NCBI RefSeq assembly: GCF_900095825.1
Contig: NZ_LT608315.1
Coordinates: 921,873-985,872 of the forward strand
From: Acidaminococcus massiliensis
GTDB taxonomy: Bacteria; Bacillota; Negativicutes; Acidaminococcales; Acidaminococcaceae
Direction: 5' to 3'
Length of the DNA: 64,000 nt
Shown: piece by piece, positions 17,262 through 25,866 of the stretch
Numbering within the stretch: the stretch's first letter is position 1
Layout: each line of letters begins with the position of its first letter
Program-made: the position numbers and the translations under genes
The notes under the pieces: generated by a model
What the model saw: the letters and a program-made list of their open reading frames with translations, nothing else
What the model was told of the DNA's origin: nothing
Database searches by the model: none

Positions 17262-17948
17262 ATGGGAAAAGAGTGGATAGGAAAAGTAGGATTTCGATTT
17301 TGCCAAGATATCCATAGGCCTGATCAGGCATTGCTAAAAGAAATCCGAAAATACAGCACATGCAATCTGGCAGATGGTTCTCTTGGTGCTTACGTTTTAG
17401 ACTCTGGAATAAAACCTTTTGGTGTACCACAGAAAATTGTAGGTCCAGTAATTACAGTGGAGGTAAATGCTGGTGATAATCTCATGCTTCACAAAGCTAT
17501 GGCTCTGGCTCATCCAGGGGATATTTTGATGGTACAGATACGGGGAAGCCGAGAATTTTCTGTCTGTGGCGGATTGATGTTGCGAAGGATGAAAGCGTTG
17601 GGAATCCAAGGAATCATTGTAGATGGATGTGTGCGTGATCTGGCTGAGTTGAAGAATGTGGGGTTGGCAGTGTATGCACGCGGATTGGTACCTGTTGGAG
17701 CAGGGAAAAGCGGGCCGGGACAAATTAATTTTCCCATTGCTTGCGGCGGTATTGCAGTGCTTCCCGGATATCTTGCAGCAGCTGATATGAACGGAATCAT
17801 TTGTTTTCCGCCAGAAGATGCAGCAGAAATTATTCAAGGAGCAGAGGCAAAACTTAGAAGAGAAGAAGAAGCCCTACAGCAGATTAAAAATGGAATTTTA
17901 CTTAAAGATGAAATCGATAGAGTTCTCCATGCTAAAGAAATTCTATAA
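17262..17948 (+). CDS. RraA-like 4-hydroxy-4-methyl-2-oxoglutarate aldolase/oxaloacetate decarboxylase family
   Basis: A 228-residue member of the RraA/HMG-aldolase family. These are class II (divalent-metal) enzymes that cleave 4-hydroxy-4-methyl-2-oxoglutarate or 4-carboxy-4-hydroxy-2-oxoadipate to pyruvate plus a keto acid, or decarboxylate oxaloacetate. The core GGLMLRRMKALGIQGIIVDG followed by CVRDLAEL has the G-x-G-x-R-D pattern around the metal and pyruvate site. The adjacent HpaI-like aldolase and permease argue for an enzyme role rather than RNase E inhibition. A GGAGAAGG ribosome site precedes the ATG. It is the first gene of the cassette. Confidence 0.85.
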   Translation: MGKEWIGKVGFRFCQDIHRPDQALLKEIRKYSTCNLADGSLGAYVLDSGIKPFGVPQKIVGPVITVEVNAGDNLMLHKAMALAHPGDILMVQIRGSREFSVCGGLMLRRMKALGIQGIIVDGCVRDLAELKNVGLAVYARGLVPVGAGKSGPGQINFPIACGGIAVLPGYLAAADMNGIICFPPEDAAEIIQGAEAKLRREEEALQQIKNGILLKDEIDRVLHAKEIL

Positions 17949-17965
17949 AAGAAAGGATGTAAATC

Positions 17966-18724
17966 ATGGGTGTATTAGAAAGGGCACGGTCTGGGCTGTG
18001 CAGCTTTGGCCTTAATCTATCTATCATGGATCCCGTGCTGTTGGAAATCGCTAAAGCAGCCGGATATGATTTTGTTCGTCTGGATTGTGAACATATATTG
18101 TTTGATAACAGAACAGTTTCCGAAATGCTTCGAATTGGACGACTGTTAGATTTGGATGTGCAAGTAAGAGTACCAGATTTAACTCGGGTTACAGCATTAT
18201 TGGACAATGGGGCACAGGGCATTATGGCACCCCACATTGAGAGTAGAGAGGAAGTGTGGGAAGCAGAAAAAGCAGTGAAATATCCACCGAAAGGGGAGCG
18301 GGGACTTACTGGAGCAGCCCGTGTCCTAGGATATGGTCGTCAGGATGTGGCAGCTTATCAAAAGCAAGCCAATAGGGAAATCGCTCTGATTGTCCAAATT
18401 GAAAGCAGAAAAGGCTTGGAAAATATTGAAGAAATCTTGCAGCAGCCTGGACTGGATATGGTGGCTACCGGGCGTAATGATCTTTCACAATCATTAGGGA
18501 TACCAGGAAAAAAGAATGATCCATCTGTTCTCGAGGCAGAAAATTTTATCATCCGCAAGACTCTGGAATATGGAAAAATCCCTACCATTCTCTGTAAAAG
18601 TAAAAAACGGTTTCAAGAACTTTATGACAAAGGGGTACGATGTTTCACCATTGCAAGAGATGATCTTTTGTTGAAAAAGGCGGCAGAAAATCAGCTGACT
18701 GTGATGAAGGAGATCTTTAAATGA
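17966..18724 (+). CDS. HpcH/HpaI-family class II aldolase
   Basis: This 252-residue protein belongs to the HpcH/HpaI family of metal-dependent pyruvate aldolases (2-keto-3-deoxy-hexarate aldolase, 4-hydroxy-2-oxoheptanedioate aldolase). Landmarks are FVRLDCEH (about 32-39), the metal ligand glutamate in VQIESRKGLENIEEI, the aspartate in GRNDLSQSLG, and QVRVPDLTRV. It starts 17 bp after the RraA-like gene and overlaps the permease start by 4 bp. A second, more divergent family member is at 51455. Substrate is unassigned. Confidence 0.88.
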   Translation: MGVLERARSGLCSFGLNLSIMDPVLLEIAKAAGYDFVRLDCEHILFDNRTVSEMLRIGRLLDLDVQVRVPDLTRVTALLDNGAQGIMAPHIESREEVWEAEKAVKYPPKGERGLTGAARVLGYGRQDVAAYQKQANREIALIVQIESRKGLENIEEILQQPGLDMVATGRNDLSQSLGIPGKKNDPSVLEAENFIIRKTLEYGKIPTILCKSKKRFQELYDKGVRCFTIARDDLLLKKAAENQLTVMKEIFK

Positions 18725-20076
18725 CTATTGGAATCGGGATTTGGGCATTTTTAGCCTATATTGGATTTATTTTATTTTGGAATTTGATAGTTAAACGAAA
18801 ACTTGCGGAAGCTATGATGTTTGCCTGGCTGATTGTTTGCTTATTCCATGGATTTGCTGCACCTGATGCTCTTTGGAAATCATTCCTGGCCGGTACACGC
18901 ACATCTTCCTGTCTATCCCCCATTTTATTTGTAGGGATGGCTGCACTTATGGAAGAAACACAAATTATTGGACGGTTAATCGATATTTTAAATTCTCTTT
19001 TGGGAAGATTGAAAGGTGGTCCTGCCTATATTTCTGTTTTAGCCAGTGCATTGATGGGATTGATTTCCGGTTCTACGGCAGCCAATGCGGCTACCGTAGG
19101 CAGCATCACCATTCCATGGATGATGGAAACCGGGTGGGGGAAGGATCAGGCAGCCATTATGAACTCTGGAAATGCTGGATTGGGAGTTTCTCTGCCTCCC
19201 AGTACTTCTATGTTTCTGATGCTGGGATTTGCTGATGTGGCGGCTTATGTAACTACGGGGGAAGTCTATTTGACCGTGCTTACAACAGGCTGTTATGGAA
19301 TATTGTACCGGCTGCTGGTTACTCATTTCTATATTCGGAAATATCATATTGAAGCTCTGGCAAAGGAGCAGGTTCCTTCGTTTCGAAAAACCATACAAGA
19401 AAAGTGGAGTTCCTTGATTATTTTTATAGGAGTAATGATTCCGTTACTCTTGACCACCGGACCGGTATCCGTTTTTTTAAAAAAGAGCACTTTTGGTACA
19501 AGAGGCACTAAAGCCATTGACATTATCATTTGGGTACCGGTATTGATTATCTTGGGAGTTTTATTTGAAGGCAGAAAGTATTTACCGAAAAGTAAAACCG
19601 GATGGACTAAATTTTGTGGAACACTGTCTAAGAAATTTTTTAATGTAGCCCCAATTATTATGTTTGCAATGTGCGGATCCGAAGCCTTGAGTTCTATTGG
19701 ATTTGGCAGGGATGTATCCATTTTTATGGGGGAACTTGGGTTATCACGGGTGCTGACGATAGTGTTAGTCGCAGTTCTCGTAGAATGTGTGGTAGGTCCG
19801 TTAAATGCGTCAGCAGCTACTATGGCATTGGGTCCAGTGTGTTTCTTATGCTTGAAAAATGTTGGTGTACCGCCTGCGGTGGCAGTTGCTGTATTTTTGA
19901 TGCTGGTATCCAATCAAGGTGCCATTCCGCCTAGTTCTTCCGCCATTTATATTTCATGCGGAATCTCTGGCAGCGATGTGACAGAGACTTTTTCTACGTT
20001 GCTGTGCCATTATGCCATACCCATTGCTTGTATCGCAGTCTTGATTGCCTTGGGAATATTACCAGTATGCATGTAA
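18721..20076 (+). CDS. TRAP-type large permease (DctM-like)
   Basis: A 451-residue polytopic membrane protein resembling the DctM large subunit of TRAP transporters or the wider IT superfamily. The conserved LISGSTAANAATVGSITIPWM segment and a second re-entrant-like GPLNASAATMALGP segment are typical of substrate-site loops. The ATG overlaps the aldolase stop (ATGA), so they are coupled. A small two-helix protein follows. No DctP-type binding protein is encoded nearby, so uptake may use a distant binding protein or none. Confidence 0.75.
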   Translation: MTIGIGIWAFLAYIGFILFWNLIVKRKLAEAMMFAWLIVCLFHGFAAPDALWKSFLAGTRTSSCLSPILFVGMAALMEETQIIGRLIDILNSLLGRLKGGPAYISVLASALMGLISGSTAANAATVGSITIPWMMETGWGKDQAAIMNSGNAGLGVSLPPSTSMFLMLGFADVAAYVTTGEVYLTVLTTGCYGILYRLLVTHFYIRKYHIEALAKEQVPSFRKTIQEKWSSLIIFIGVMIPLLLTTGPVSVFLKKSTFGTRGTKAIDIIIWVPVLIILGVLFEGRKYLPKSKTGWTKFCGTLSKKFFNVAPIIMFAMCGSEALSSIGFGRDVSIFMGELGLSRVLTIVLVAVLVECVVGPLNASAATMALGPVCFLCLKNVGVPPAVAVAVFLMLVSNQGAIPPSSSAIYISCGISGSDVTETFSTLLCHYAIPIACIAVLIALGILPVCM

Positions 20077-20090
20077 GAAAAGAGGCCGCT

Positions 20091-20336
20091 ATGCAAAAAA
20101 TCTATTCATTGCTAGACATTTGTTTTTATATTTTTTTTACTTTGACGTTTGGCTGTGCTGCATTTATAGTACTGGGACAGGCGGTTGCTGTAGTGACTAT
20201 GAATACAGAGTTGGCTGTTTGGTGTAAAAAATTAATTGTTTTAAATGCTCGTTTGGGGGCGGGTGTATCTGTCACTACATTGGTGATGGGTTATATCCGT
20301 GGGTGGATGAGCGGCAAAAAGAAAGGGAAGGGATAA
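20091..20336 (+). CDS. Small two-helix membrane protein, possible TRAP small subunit
   Basis: An 81-residue protein with two hydrophobic helices (about 9-36 and about 52-72) and a lysine-rich C-terminus. The ATG at 20091 is favoured over the longer upstream frame because it lies just after the permease stop with AGAGG before it. Position suggests a partner subunit of the permease, but TRAP small subunits (DctQ) usually have four helices and about 160 residues. It could be a half-size accessory protein or a degenerated DctQ. Confidence 0.6.
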   Translation: MQKIYSLLDICFYIFFTLTFGCAAFIVLGQAVAVVTMNTELAVWCKKLIVLNARLGAGVSVTTLVMGYIRGWMSGKKKGKG

Positions 20337-20348
20337 CCTTTCTTTTTT
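20321..20348 (+). terminator. Terminator of the aldolase/permease cassette
   Basis: GAAAGG pairs with CCTTTC around an AAGGGATAA-type loop, followed by six Ts. It overlaps the last codons of the small membrane protein gene. Confidence 0.55.
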
Positions 20349-20349
20349 A

Positions 20350-20662
20350 GATATTCCCCAGATACAGCAGGAGATTTTGGACAATTATACAGCAGACATG
20401 GTTAAATATGCTTCCCCGTCGGAAACAGCAAAAATCCGGGCCTGCTATCAGTCTCTTCCTGTGCAGCTGGCGGGTGGGGGCTAACATCTATGGCGTGGAA
20501 GCAAAAAAAGAAGAGCATATCCGTTCCCGGAGTCTGGGTGTATTCCGGGAACAGGAAAAACCGACCGGTGCGATCCGGTTTTCCTTGAAGAATTTTGGAT
20601 TTAAAAACGGAATGTGGTCCGTTCCGCTGTATGTTGCGTTTTGTCTGCCAGCAGGATTGTAA
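20350..20662 (+). pseudogene. Remnant of a DUF4143-type AAA ATPase gene
   Basis: Two pieces of one protein family survive in different frames. Bases 20350-20484 read as an internal piece (ILDNYTADMVKYASPSE and RACYQSLPVQLA), ending in a stop. Bases from about 20485 to 20662 read as the C-terminal piece (YGVEAKKEEHIRSRSLGVF and MWSVPLYVAF). Both resemble segments of DUF4143 AAA+ ATPases as I remember them, with the middle missing. No N-terminal Walker motifs are present. The remnant fills the gap between the TRAP cassette and the symporter gene. The intact ATPase at 62779 is a different, divergent member. Confidence 0.65.
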
Positions 20663-20685
20663 CTGAAAGGATGCTGCCATATTAT

Positions 20686-20723
20686 AAAAAGCACCACAGG
20701 ATTTTTTTCCTGGGTGCTTTTTT
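20686..20723. terminator. Terminator hairpin beyond the NSS gene
   Basis: AAAAGCACC with a CAGGA inner arm pairs with TCCTG and GGTGCTTTT, with As on the left and Ts on the right. It can terminate the symporter transcript on the minus strand and read-through from the left. Confidence 0.75.
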
Positions 20724-20735
20724 CGTTCTGCAAGA

Positions 20736-22232
20736 TTATTTTGCCTGGCTTATCCTATCTTTTCTGCCCTTTCCGGCGGCACTCCAGAAAATCCAAGCCA
20801 AAAATAGAAATGCCAAAGCTAGCCATTTGATGAGTACCTCCCCGCCCTGTTTGGCGAACAGGTCGTCGTAGCCTTTCAGGTAGATGGCTAGGATGACCAG
20901 GGGCAGGCCGTAGGTGTAATACAGTTTCCATCGGTCAGCCAGGTTCCGGCCGGCTCCCTGGTTCACTTCATCCAGGAAGTTTTCCCAGCCCCAGCCGTTT
21001 TTCCGGGTGCAGAACAGCACAAAGGTCAGACCTCCCAGGGGCAATAGGTTGTTGGAGACGATGAAGTCTTCCAGATCCATGATGCCGCTTCCTGGCCCTA
21101 AGGGCTGGAAGCTGCTCCACAGGTTGAAGCCCAGGACGCAGGGGATGCTGCCTAGGGCGATGAGCCCGAATACGAACCAGGCGGCTTTGGGCCGATTCCA
21201 GCCCAGCAGTTCCCGGAAGCAGGCGATGATGCTTTCCATGACCGCAATCACCGTGGACAGAGCGGCGAAGGACAGGAACACAAAGAACAGGCTGCCCCAG
21301 ATCCGGCCTCCAGGCATCAGGGTGAACAGATTGGGGATGGTAAGGAAAATCAGGGAAGGGCCGGCATCCGGCTGGATCCCATAGGCGAAACAGGCGGGGA
21401 TGATGATGAAGCCGCTCATCAGGGCCACAAAAGTGTCCAGAGCGGTGATGGTCAAGGCTTCTCCCGGCAGGCTCCGTTTTTTGTCCATATAGGAGGCGAA
21501 AATCATCATGGCCCCGTTGCCGGCGCTGAGGGTGAAGAAGGCCTGGCTCATGGCGGCGTAGATCACATTCCCCCAGCCTAGTTTTTCCAGAGAAGCGAAA
21601 TTGGGTACCAGGTAGAATTCAATCCCTTTCTCCGCTCCCGGCAGGAACAGGGAATGGACGGCCAGGATGATCATTAGGAGCAGCAGGGCGCTCATCATCA
21701 CTTTGGTGATCCGTTCGATGCCTTTTTCCAGTCCCATATAGCAGACCAAGAAGCCCAGGAGGCAGGACAGAAAGGTCCAGAAGCCCATAGATAGGGGCTG
21801 AGCCAGCATCTCTTGGAAGGTGGTCTGGATGAAGGCCGGGGACTGGCCCACGAAGGTCCCTTTCAGATGGAGCCAGCAGTAATCCAGCATCCACCCGGTA
21901 ACAGTGGTGTAGTACAGCATCAGCAGGATGACCCCGGCTATGCCGATATATTTCAATGAGGGCCAGCGGCTGCCGGCGGGAGCCAATCTATCAAAGCATC
22001 GGGCCACACTCTGGCGGCTGCTCCGGCCTAGGGCGAACTCACACAGGAGCACGGGGATCCCTAGGATCAGCAGGAAAATCAGGTACAGGAGAATGAAAGC
22101 GGCACCTCCGTACTGGCCGCACAGGTAGGGGAATTTCCATACATTGCCGATGCCGATGGCGCAGCCGGCACTGACCAGGATGAACCCCAAACGGGACTGG
22201 AAGGAATCACGGGTGCTTTGCTGTTCTGACAT
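20736..22232 (-). CDS. Sodium-dependent transporter, NSS family
   Basis: A 498-residue neurotransmitter:sodium symporter family protein, a Na+-coupled amino-acid importer with about 12 membrane helices in a LeuT fold. The helix 1 sodium/substrate motif GFILVSAGCAIGIGNVWKFPYL (residues about 16-37) is nearly canonical. The helix 6 region reads TLSAGNGAMMIFASY. A GAGGTAG ribosome site precedes the ATG. A paralogue of about the same length is at 23874 on the same strand, on the other side of the 2-hydroxycarboxylate symporter. The transported amino acid is unknown. Confidence 0.93.
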   Translation of the reverse strand: MSEQQSTRDSFQSRLGFILVSAGCAIGIGNVWKFPYLCGQYGGAAFILLYLIFLLILGIPVLLCEFALGRSSRQSVARCFDRLAPAGSRWPSLKYIGIAGVILLMLYYTTVTGWMLDYCWLHLKGTFVGQSPAFIQTTFQEMLAQPLSMGFWTFLSCLLGFLVCYMGLEKGIERITKVMMSALLLLMIILAVHSLFLPGAEKGIEFYLVPNFASLEKLGWGNVIYAAMSQAFFTLSAGNGAMMIFASYMDKKRSLPGEALTITALDTFVALMSGFIIIPACFAYGIQPDAGPSLIFLTIPNLFTLMPGGRIWGSLFFVFLSFAALSTVIAVMESIIACFRELLGWNRPKAAWFVFGLIALGSIPCVLGFNLWSSFQPLGPGSGIMDLEDFIVSNNLLPLGGLTFVLFCTRKNGWGWENFLDEVNQGAGRNLADRWKLYYTYGLPLVILAIYLKGYDDLFAKQGGEVLIKWLALAFLFLAWIFWSAAGKGRKDRISQAK

Positions 22233-22413
22233 AAGACTACCTCACTTCTATGCTACAAATGTATAATCTGTTACGATTTTACAATAAATATCTGAATCTT
22301 GCAACGGAACCTGCATAAAAAACAATCGGTAGAAACCTCCGGATAAAGATTGAATGGTTTTTATGAAGTATTGGAGACAATACGGCAGAAAAGTGAATCC
22401 TTTTTGAGTTAGG

Positions 22414-22443
22414 TTGACATAAAGATAAATTGTGTTGTATTAT
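22414..22443 (+). promoter_or_regulatory. Promoter of the 2-hydroxycarboxylate symporter gene
   Basis: TTGACA and TATTAT are separated by 18 bp, about 60 bp upstream of the start codon, in the divergent 272-bp region between the NSS and symporter genes. Confidence 0.7.
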
Positions 22444-22504
22444 GAACAATATTTTTCCCTATGGAAATAATAAATTTATCTTTTGAAGGAGATGGACTGT
22501 TGGT

Positions 22505-23809
22505 ATGTCATCTTTGAAATTGGACGGCTTTCGTCCTTTCGGACTGAGCTGGCCTCTGTGTCTTGGCTTCATCCTGATCGTATTTGCCGGGGTTGTGACC
22601 GGTTCTTTGAGCACCGACTTGGCCGGAGGCTTTGCCTTCATGCTGGCTCTGGGTATCGTGTGCAATGAAATCGGGGAACGGATCCCTGTGTGGAACTCTT
22701 ACATTGGCGGGGGTCTGGTCCTGGCTTTTGTGGTTTCTGCTTACCTGTTCACCAACAAGTACATTCCCGCTGCCTATGAAGACAGTGTCCGGATGATCAT
22801 GGATAAGGCGGATTTCCTCAGCTTCTTCATTGTGTTCCTGATCTGCGGATCTGTGCTGGGACTGGAAAAGAAACTGCTCCTCCGGTCTTTTGCCGGATAC
22901 CTGCCGGCCATTTTCGGGGGCCTCATCGGGGCTTCCATCCTGGGGATTGCCGGGGGCCTGCTCTTTGGGGTCTCTCCTAAACTGGTGCTGCTGAATTATG
23001 TGCTGCCCATTATGGGGGGCGGCAACGGGGCCGGCGCTGTGCCTTTGTCCCAGATCTATGAAAGCGTCACCGGGGACAAGGCGGCCAACTATTATACCTT
23101 TGCCATTGCCGTACTGACCATTGCCAATATCTTTGCCATCCTTACCGCGGCCCTCCTGGATCAGGTGGGGAAACGGAAGCCTTCTTGGACCGGTGACGGC
23201 AGCAGCTTGATCCGTGCTGGGATTGAAATGGATGCGGAAAAAGAAGACCGGATCCCTTCCATCAAGGAAATGGGCGGAGCCTTTTTCCTGGGGGTTGGGC
23301 TTTATGCTGCCGGCAACCTGTTGGGCAAAGCCCTGCTGCCTACGGTGTTCGGGGTAGAGATCCATCCTTTCGCTTGGATGATCATCCTGGTCACCATCCT
23401 GGCCATGCTGGGTGTGGTGCCCCAGGAAACCAAAGCAGCGGCCAAACGGCTGACTTCTTTCATGAGCTCCTGCCTGGTGCTGATCATCATGGTAGGGGTC
23501 GGAGCCGATACGGACCTGAATGAACTGGCCAATGCCATCACCTTGAGCAATGTGGTCATGGCGTTCCTGATCGTGGTGGGGGCCATCCTGGGCTCCGCTG
23601 TGGTGGGTCAGCTGGTGGGCTTCTATCCCATCGACTCCGCCATTACCGCCAGTCTGTGCATGGCCAACCGGGGCGGCAGCGGAGACCTGGCTGTACTGGG
23701 GGCTTCCCACCGGATGGGCCTCATCGCCTACGCTCAGCTCTCCTCCCGTCTGGGCGGCGGCATCGTATTGATTTTGGGGTCCCTGCTGTTCGGAACGTTT
23801 GGGAAATAA
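22505..23809 (+). CDS. 2-hydroxycarboxylate transporter family symporter (citrate/malate type)
   Basis: A 434-residue secondary transporter of the 2HCT family (CitS, MaeN, MleP), which imports citrate, malate or related 2-hydroxycarboxylates with Na+ or H+. Both family signatures with GGxG re-entrant loops are present: MGGGNGAGAVPLSQIYE in the N-terminal half and CMANRGGSGDLAVLGASHR, ending in the conserved arginine region, in the C-terminal half. The length fits the family. It starts behind GAAGGAGATGG and is monocistronic, closed by a terminator shared with the second NSS gene. No citrate lyase genes are nearby. Confidence 0.92.
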   Translation: MSSLKLDGFRPFGLSWPLCLGFILIVFAGVVTGSLSTDLAGGFAFMLALGIVCNEIGERIPVWNSYIGGGLVLAFVVSAYLFTNKYIPAAYEDSVRMIMDKADFLSFFIVFLICGSVLGLEKKLLLRSFAGYLPAIFGGLIGASILGIAGGLLFGVSPKLVLLNYVLPIMGGGNGAGAVPLSQIYESVTGDKAANYYTFAIAVLTIANIFAILTAALLDQVGKRKPSWTGDGSSLIRAGIEMDAEKEDRIPSIKEMGGAFFLGVGLYAAGNLLGKALLPTVFGVEIHPFAWMIILVTILAMLGVVPQETKAAAKRLTSFMSSCLVLIIMVGVGADTDLNELANAITLSNVVMAFLIVVGAILGSAVVGQLVGFYPIDSAITASLCMANRGGSGDLAVLGASHRMGLIAYAQLSSRLGGGIVLILGSLLFGTFGK

Positions 23810-23831
23810 AAGGGGCCTGTTGACAGCTGAC

Positions 23832-23876
23832 AAAAATGGCTGCACCCATTGGTTTTGGGTGCAGCCATTTTTTTTA
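23832..23876. terminator. Shared bidirectional terminator
   Basis: AAAATGGCTGCACCC and GGGTGCAGCCATTTT form a perfect 15-bp stem with As before and Ts after. It separates the convergent symporter genes. Confidence 0.92.
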
Positions 23877-25343
23877 TTTCTTCCTGGACGCTGTGTAGAA
23901 TATGAATCCCAAAAACAGCGCTGCCAGGGCCAGCCACTTAGCCAGGACCTCCGGTCCCTGTTTGCTGAACATGTCATAATATCCTTTTAGGTAGATGGTG
24001 ATGATCAGCAGAGGCAAGATATACAGTAGATAGCTGTGGAGAGAAGCCGGCAGGTTCCGGCCTTCACCGTCGTTGGCTTCCGCCAGGAAGTTTTTCCAGC
24101 CCCAGCCGTTCTTTTTGGTGCAGAACAGCACAAAGGCCAGGCTCCCCAGAGGCAGCAGGTTGTTGGAGACGATGAAGTCTTCCAGATCCAGCACAGAAGA
24201 CCCGGGGCCCAGAGGCTGGAAGCTGCTCCACAGATTGAAGCCCAGGACGCAGGGGATGCTCAGGAGCACAATGGCCAGCCCATTGACGGCCACGCTCTTT
24301 TTCCGGCTCCAGCCGTACAGGTTCATGCCAAAGGCAATGATGTTCTCAAATACGGCAATTACCGTGGAAAGAGCTGCAAAGGAAAGGAATACGAAGAACA
24401 GCATGCCCCAGAAGCGGCCTCCCGGCATCTGGACGAACAGGTTGGGGATGGTGAGGAAGATCAGGGAAGGTCCAGCATCCGGCTGGATCCCGAAGGCAAA
24501 ACAGGCGGGGATGATGATGAAACCGGCCATGAGGGCCACAAAGGTATCCAGAGCCGTAATGGTAGCCGCTTCCCCGGAAAGGCTCCGGCCATGGGGCAAG
24601 TAGGCCCCGAAGATCAGCATGGCACCGATACCGATGGAAAGGGTGAAGAAAGCCTGGCTCATGGCGGCATAGATCACGTTTCCCCAGCCCAGCTGGTTCA
24701 GGGAAGAAAAATTGGGGACCAGGTAGAACCGGATGCCTTTTTCAGCACCCTCCAGGAACAGGGAATGCCCAGCCAGGACGATCATCAGGAGCAGCAGAGC
24801 ACTCATCATCCATTTGGTGATCCGTTCTACGCCGTTTTGGATGCCCAGATAGCATACGGCAAAGCCCAGGAGGCAGGTCAGGACCATCCAGAACAGGAGT
24901 GTCAGGGGATCCTGGAGCATGGCACCGAAAGTAGCGGTGATGAATTGGGTGGAGGCGTTCACAAAAGTGCCCTTGATGTGGAGCCAGCAATAGTAGAGCA
25001 TCCAGCCTGTGACCGTGGTGTAGTACATCATCAGCATGTAGCAGCCGACGATGCTGATGGATTTGAACCAGTGCCAGCGGGTGCCCAGGGGTTCCAGGAC
25101 TTCAAAGCTCTTGGCGGCACTGCAGCGGCTGCCCCGGCCGATGGCAAATTCGCAGACCATTACCGGGATCCCCATGATCAGCAGGAAGATCAGGTAGATC
25201 AGGATAAAGGCGGCGCCGCCGAACTGACCGCAGAGATAGGGGAATTTCCACACATTCCCGATGCCGATGGCGCAGCCGGCGCTGACCAGGATGAAACCCA
25301 GCCGGGAACTGAAAGATTCTGTAGATACAGATTTCTCAGACAC
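23874..25343 (-). CDS. Sodium-dependent transporter, NSS family (second copy)
   Basis: A 489-residue NSS symporter closely related to the one at 20736, with the same LGFILVSAGCAIGIGNVW helix 1 and a helix 6 region TLSIGIGAMLIFGAY. The start is GTG with GAGGTG 7 bp upstream. Small differences near the substrate site (SAGNGAM against SIGIGAM) suggest different amino-acid preferences. The pair flanks the 2HCT symporter and probably arose by duplication. The stop overlaps the T-run of the shared terminator. Confidence 0.93.
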   Translation of the reverse strand: MSEKSVSTESFSSRLGFILVSAGCAIGIGNVWKFPYLCGQFGGAAFILIYLIFLLIMGIPVMVCEFAIGRGSRCSAAKSFEVLEPLGTRWHWFKSISIVGCYMLMMYYTTVTGWMLYYCWLHIKGTFVNASTQFITATFGAMLQDPLTLLFWMVLTCLLGFAVCYLGIQNGVERITKWMMSALLLLMIVLAGHSLFLEGAEKGIRFYLVPNFSSLNQLGWGNVIYAAMSQAFFTLSIGIGAMLIFGAYLPHGRSLSGEAATITALDTFVALMAGFIIIPACFAFGIQPDAGPSLIFLTIPNLFVQMPGGRFWGMLFFVFLSFAALSTVIAVFENIIAFGMNLYGWSRKKSVAVNGLAIVLLSIPCVLGFNLWSSFQPLGPGSSVLDLEDFIVSNNLLPLGSLAFVLFCTKKNGWGWKNFLAEANDGEGRNLPASLHSYLLYILPLLIITIYLKGYYDMFSKQGPEVLAKWLALAALFLGFIFYTASRKK

Positions 25344-25437
25344 AAAAACACCTCATTTCAAAATGTGACAATTCAGTGATTTCTATTGTATTATAGTCTG
25401 GAAAAAGTTGCAAGAAAATTGTAGTGCCCCTGACCGT

Positions 25438-25458
25438 GGCTGTTGCACTGCAACAGCC
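25438..25458 (-). terminator. Palindromic hairpin after the proline-rich protein gene
   Basis: GGCTGTTGCA and TGCAACAGCC form a perfect 10-bp stem with a one-base centre. It abuts the stop codon of the minus-strand gene that ends at 25459. The following T-run is weak. Confidence 0.5.
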
Positions 25459-25866
25459 CTACCTCGCCTTCGGTTGGATCATGGGCGGAGTCTGGGCCTT
25501 GACCTTGGGACCGGTGGGTATGGGGCCCTGGGGCTGGGTCGGCTGGGACAGGGGAGCGGCGGTTTGTTTGTTCATGGGCGGGGCCTGTTTCTGTCCGGCC
25601 TGGGGGAGAGTCCGCTTCGGTGCCGCCGTTTTGGGCCTGGTTTTCTGCTGGTCCATGATCCGGTTCCGTTCCTGGGCCGCTTTTTCCTCCGCCCGTCTGG
25701 CGGATAGGCTGTGCCAGAAAAAGAGCCCGGCAGCCAGTACGGCGATCAGGATGATGGACAGGAGACGCTGGGGAGAGAAACGGGGTCTTCCCTTTGAAGA
25801 AGAGGCTGGAGCAGGGCGCTTTCCCTCCGGGAAGCCCGTCAGCCATTTCATGAGTCTGCGAAGCAT
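25459..25866 (-). CDS. Unknown proline-rich membrane-anchored protein
   Basis: A 135-residue protein of unknown function. A basic, proline-rich N-terminus (about 1-33) is followed by a single transmembrane helix (about 34-49, LLSIILIAVLAAGLFFW). An Arg/Glu-rich stretch and then a C-terminal Pro/Gln/Lys-rich low-complexity tail to residue 135 complete it. Such topology fits an inner-membrane protein with an unstructured periplasmic tail. An AAGGAAGG ribosome site precedes the ATG. It is monocistronic. Low-complexity content means homology cannot be judged by eye. Confidence 0.55.
   Translation of the reverse strand: MLRRLMKWLTGFPEGKRPAPASSSKGRPRFSPQRLLSIILIAVLAAGLFFWHSLSARRAEEKAAQERNRIMDQQKTRPKTAAPKRTLPQAGQKQAPPMNKQTAAPLSQPTQPQGPIPTGPKVKAQTPPMIQPKAR

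Noticed and set aside
22508-23977. 489-codon antisense frame over the 2-hydroxycarboxylate symporter gene
   Set aside because: Runs through the shared terminator and is extremely His/Gln/Asp-rich, as expected for the antisense of membrane-protein codons.
24036-25379. 447-codon plus-strand frame over the second NSS gene
   Set aside because: Antisense of a certain symporter gene; composition is typical of a shadow.
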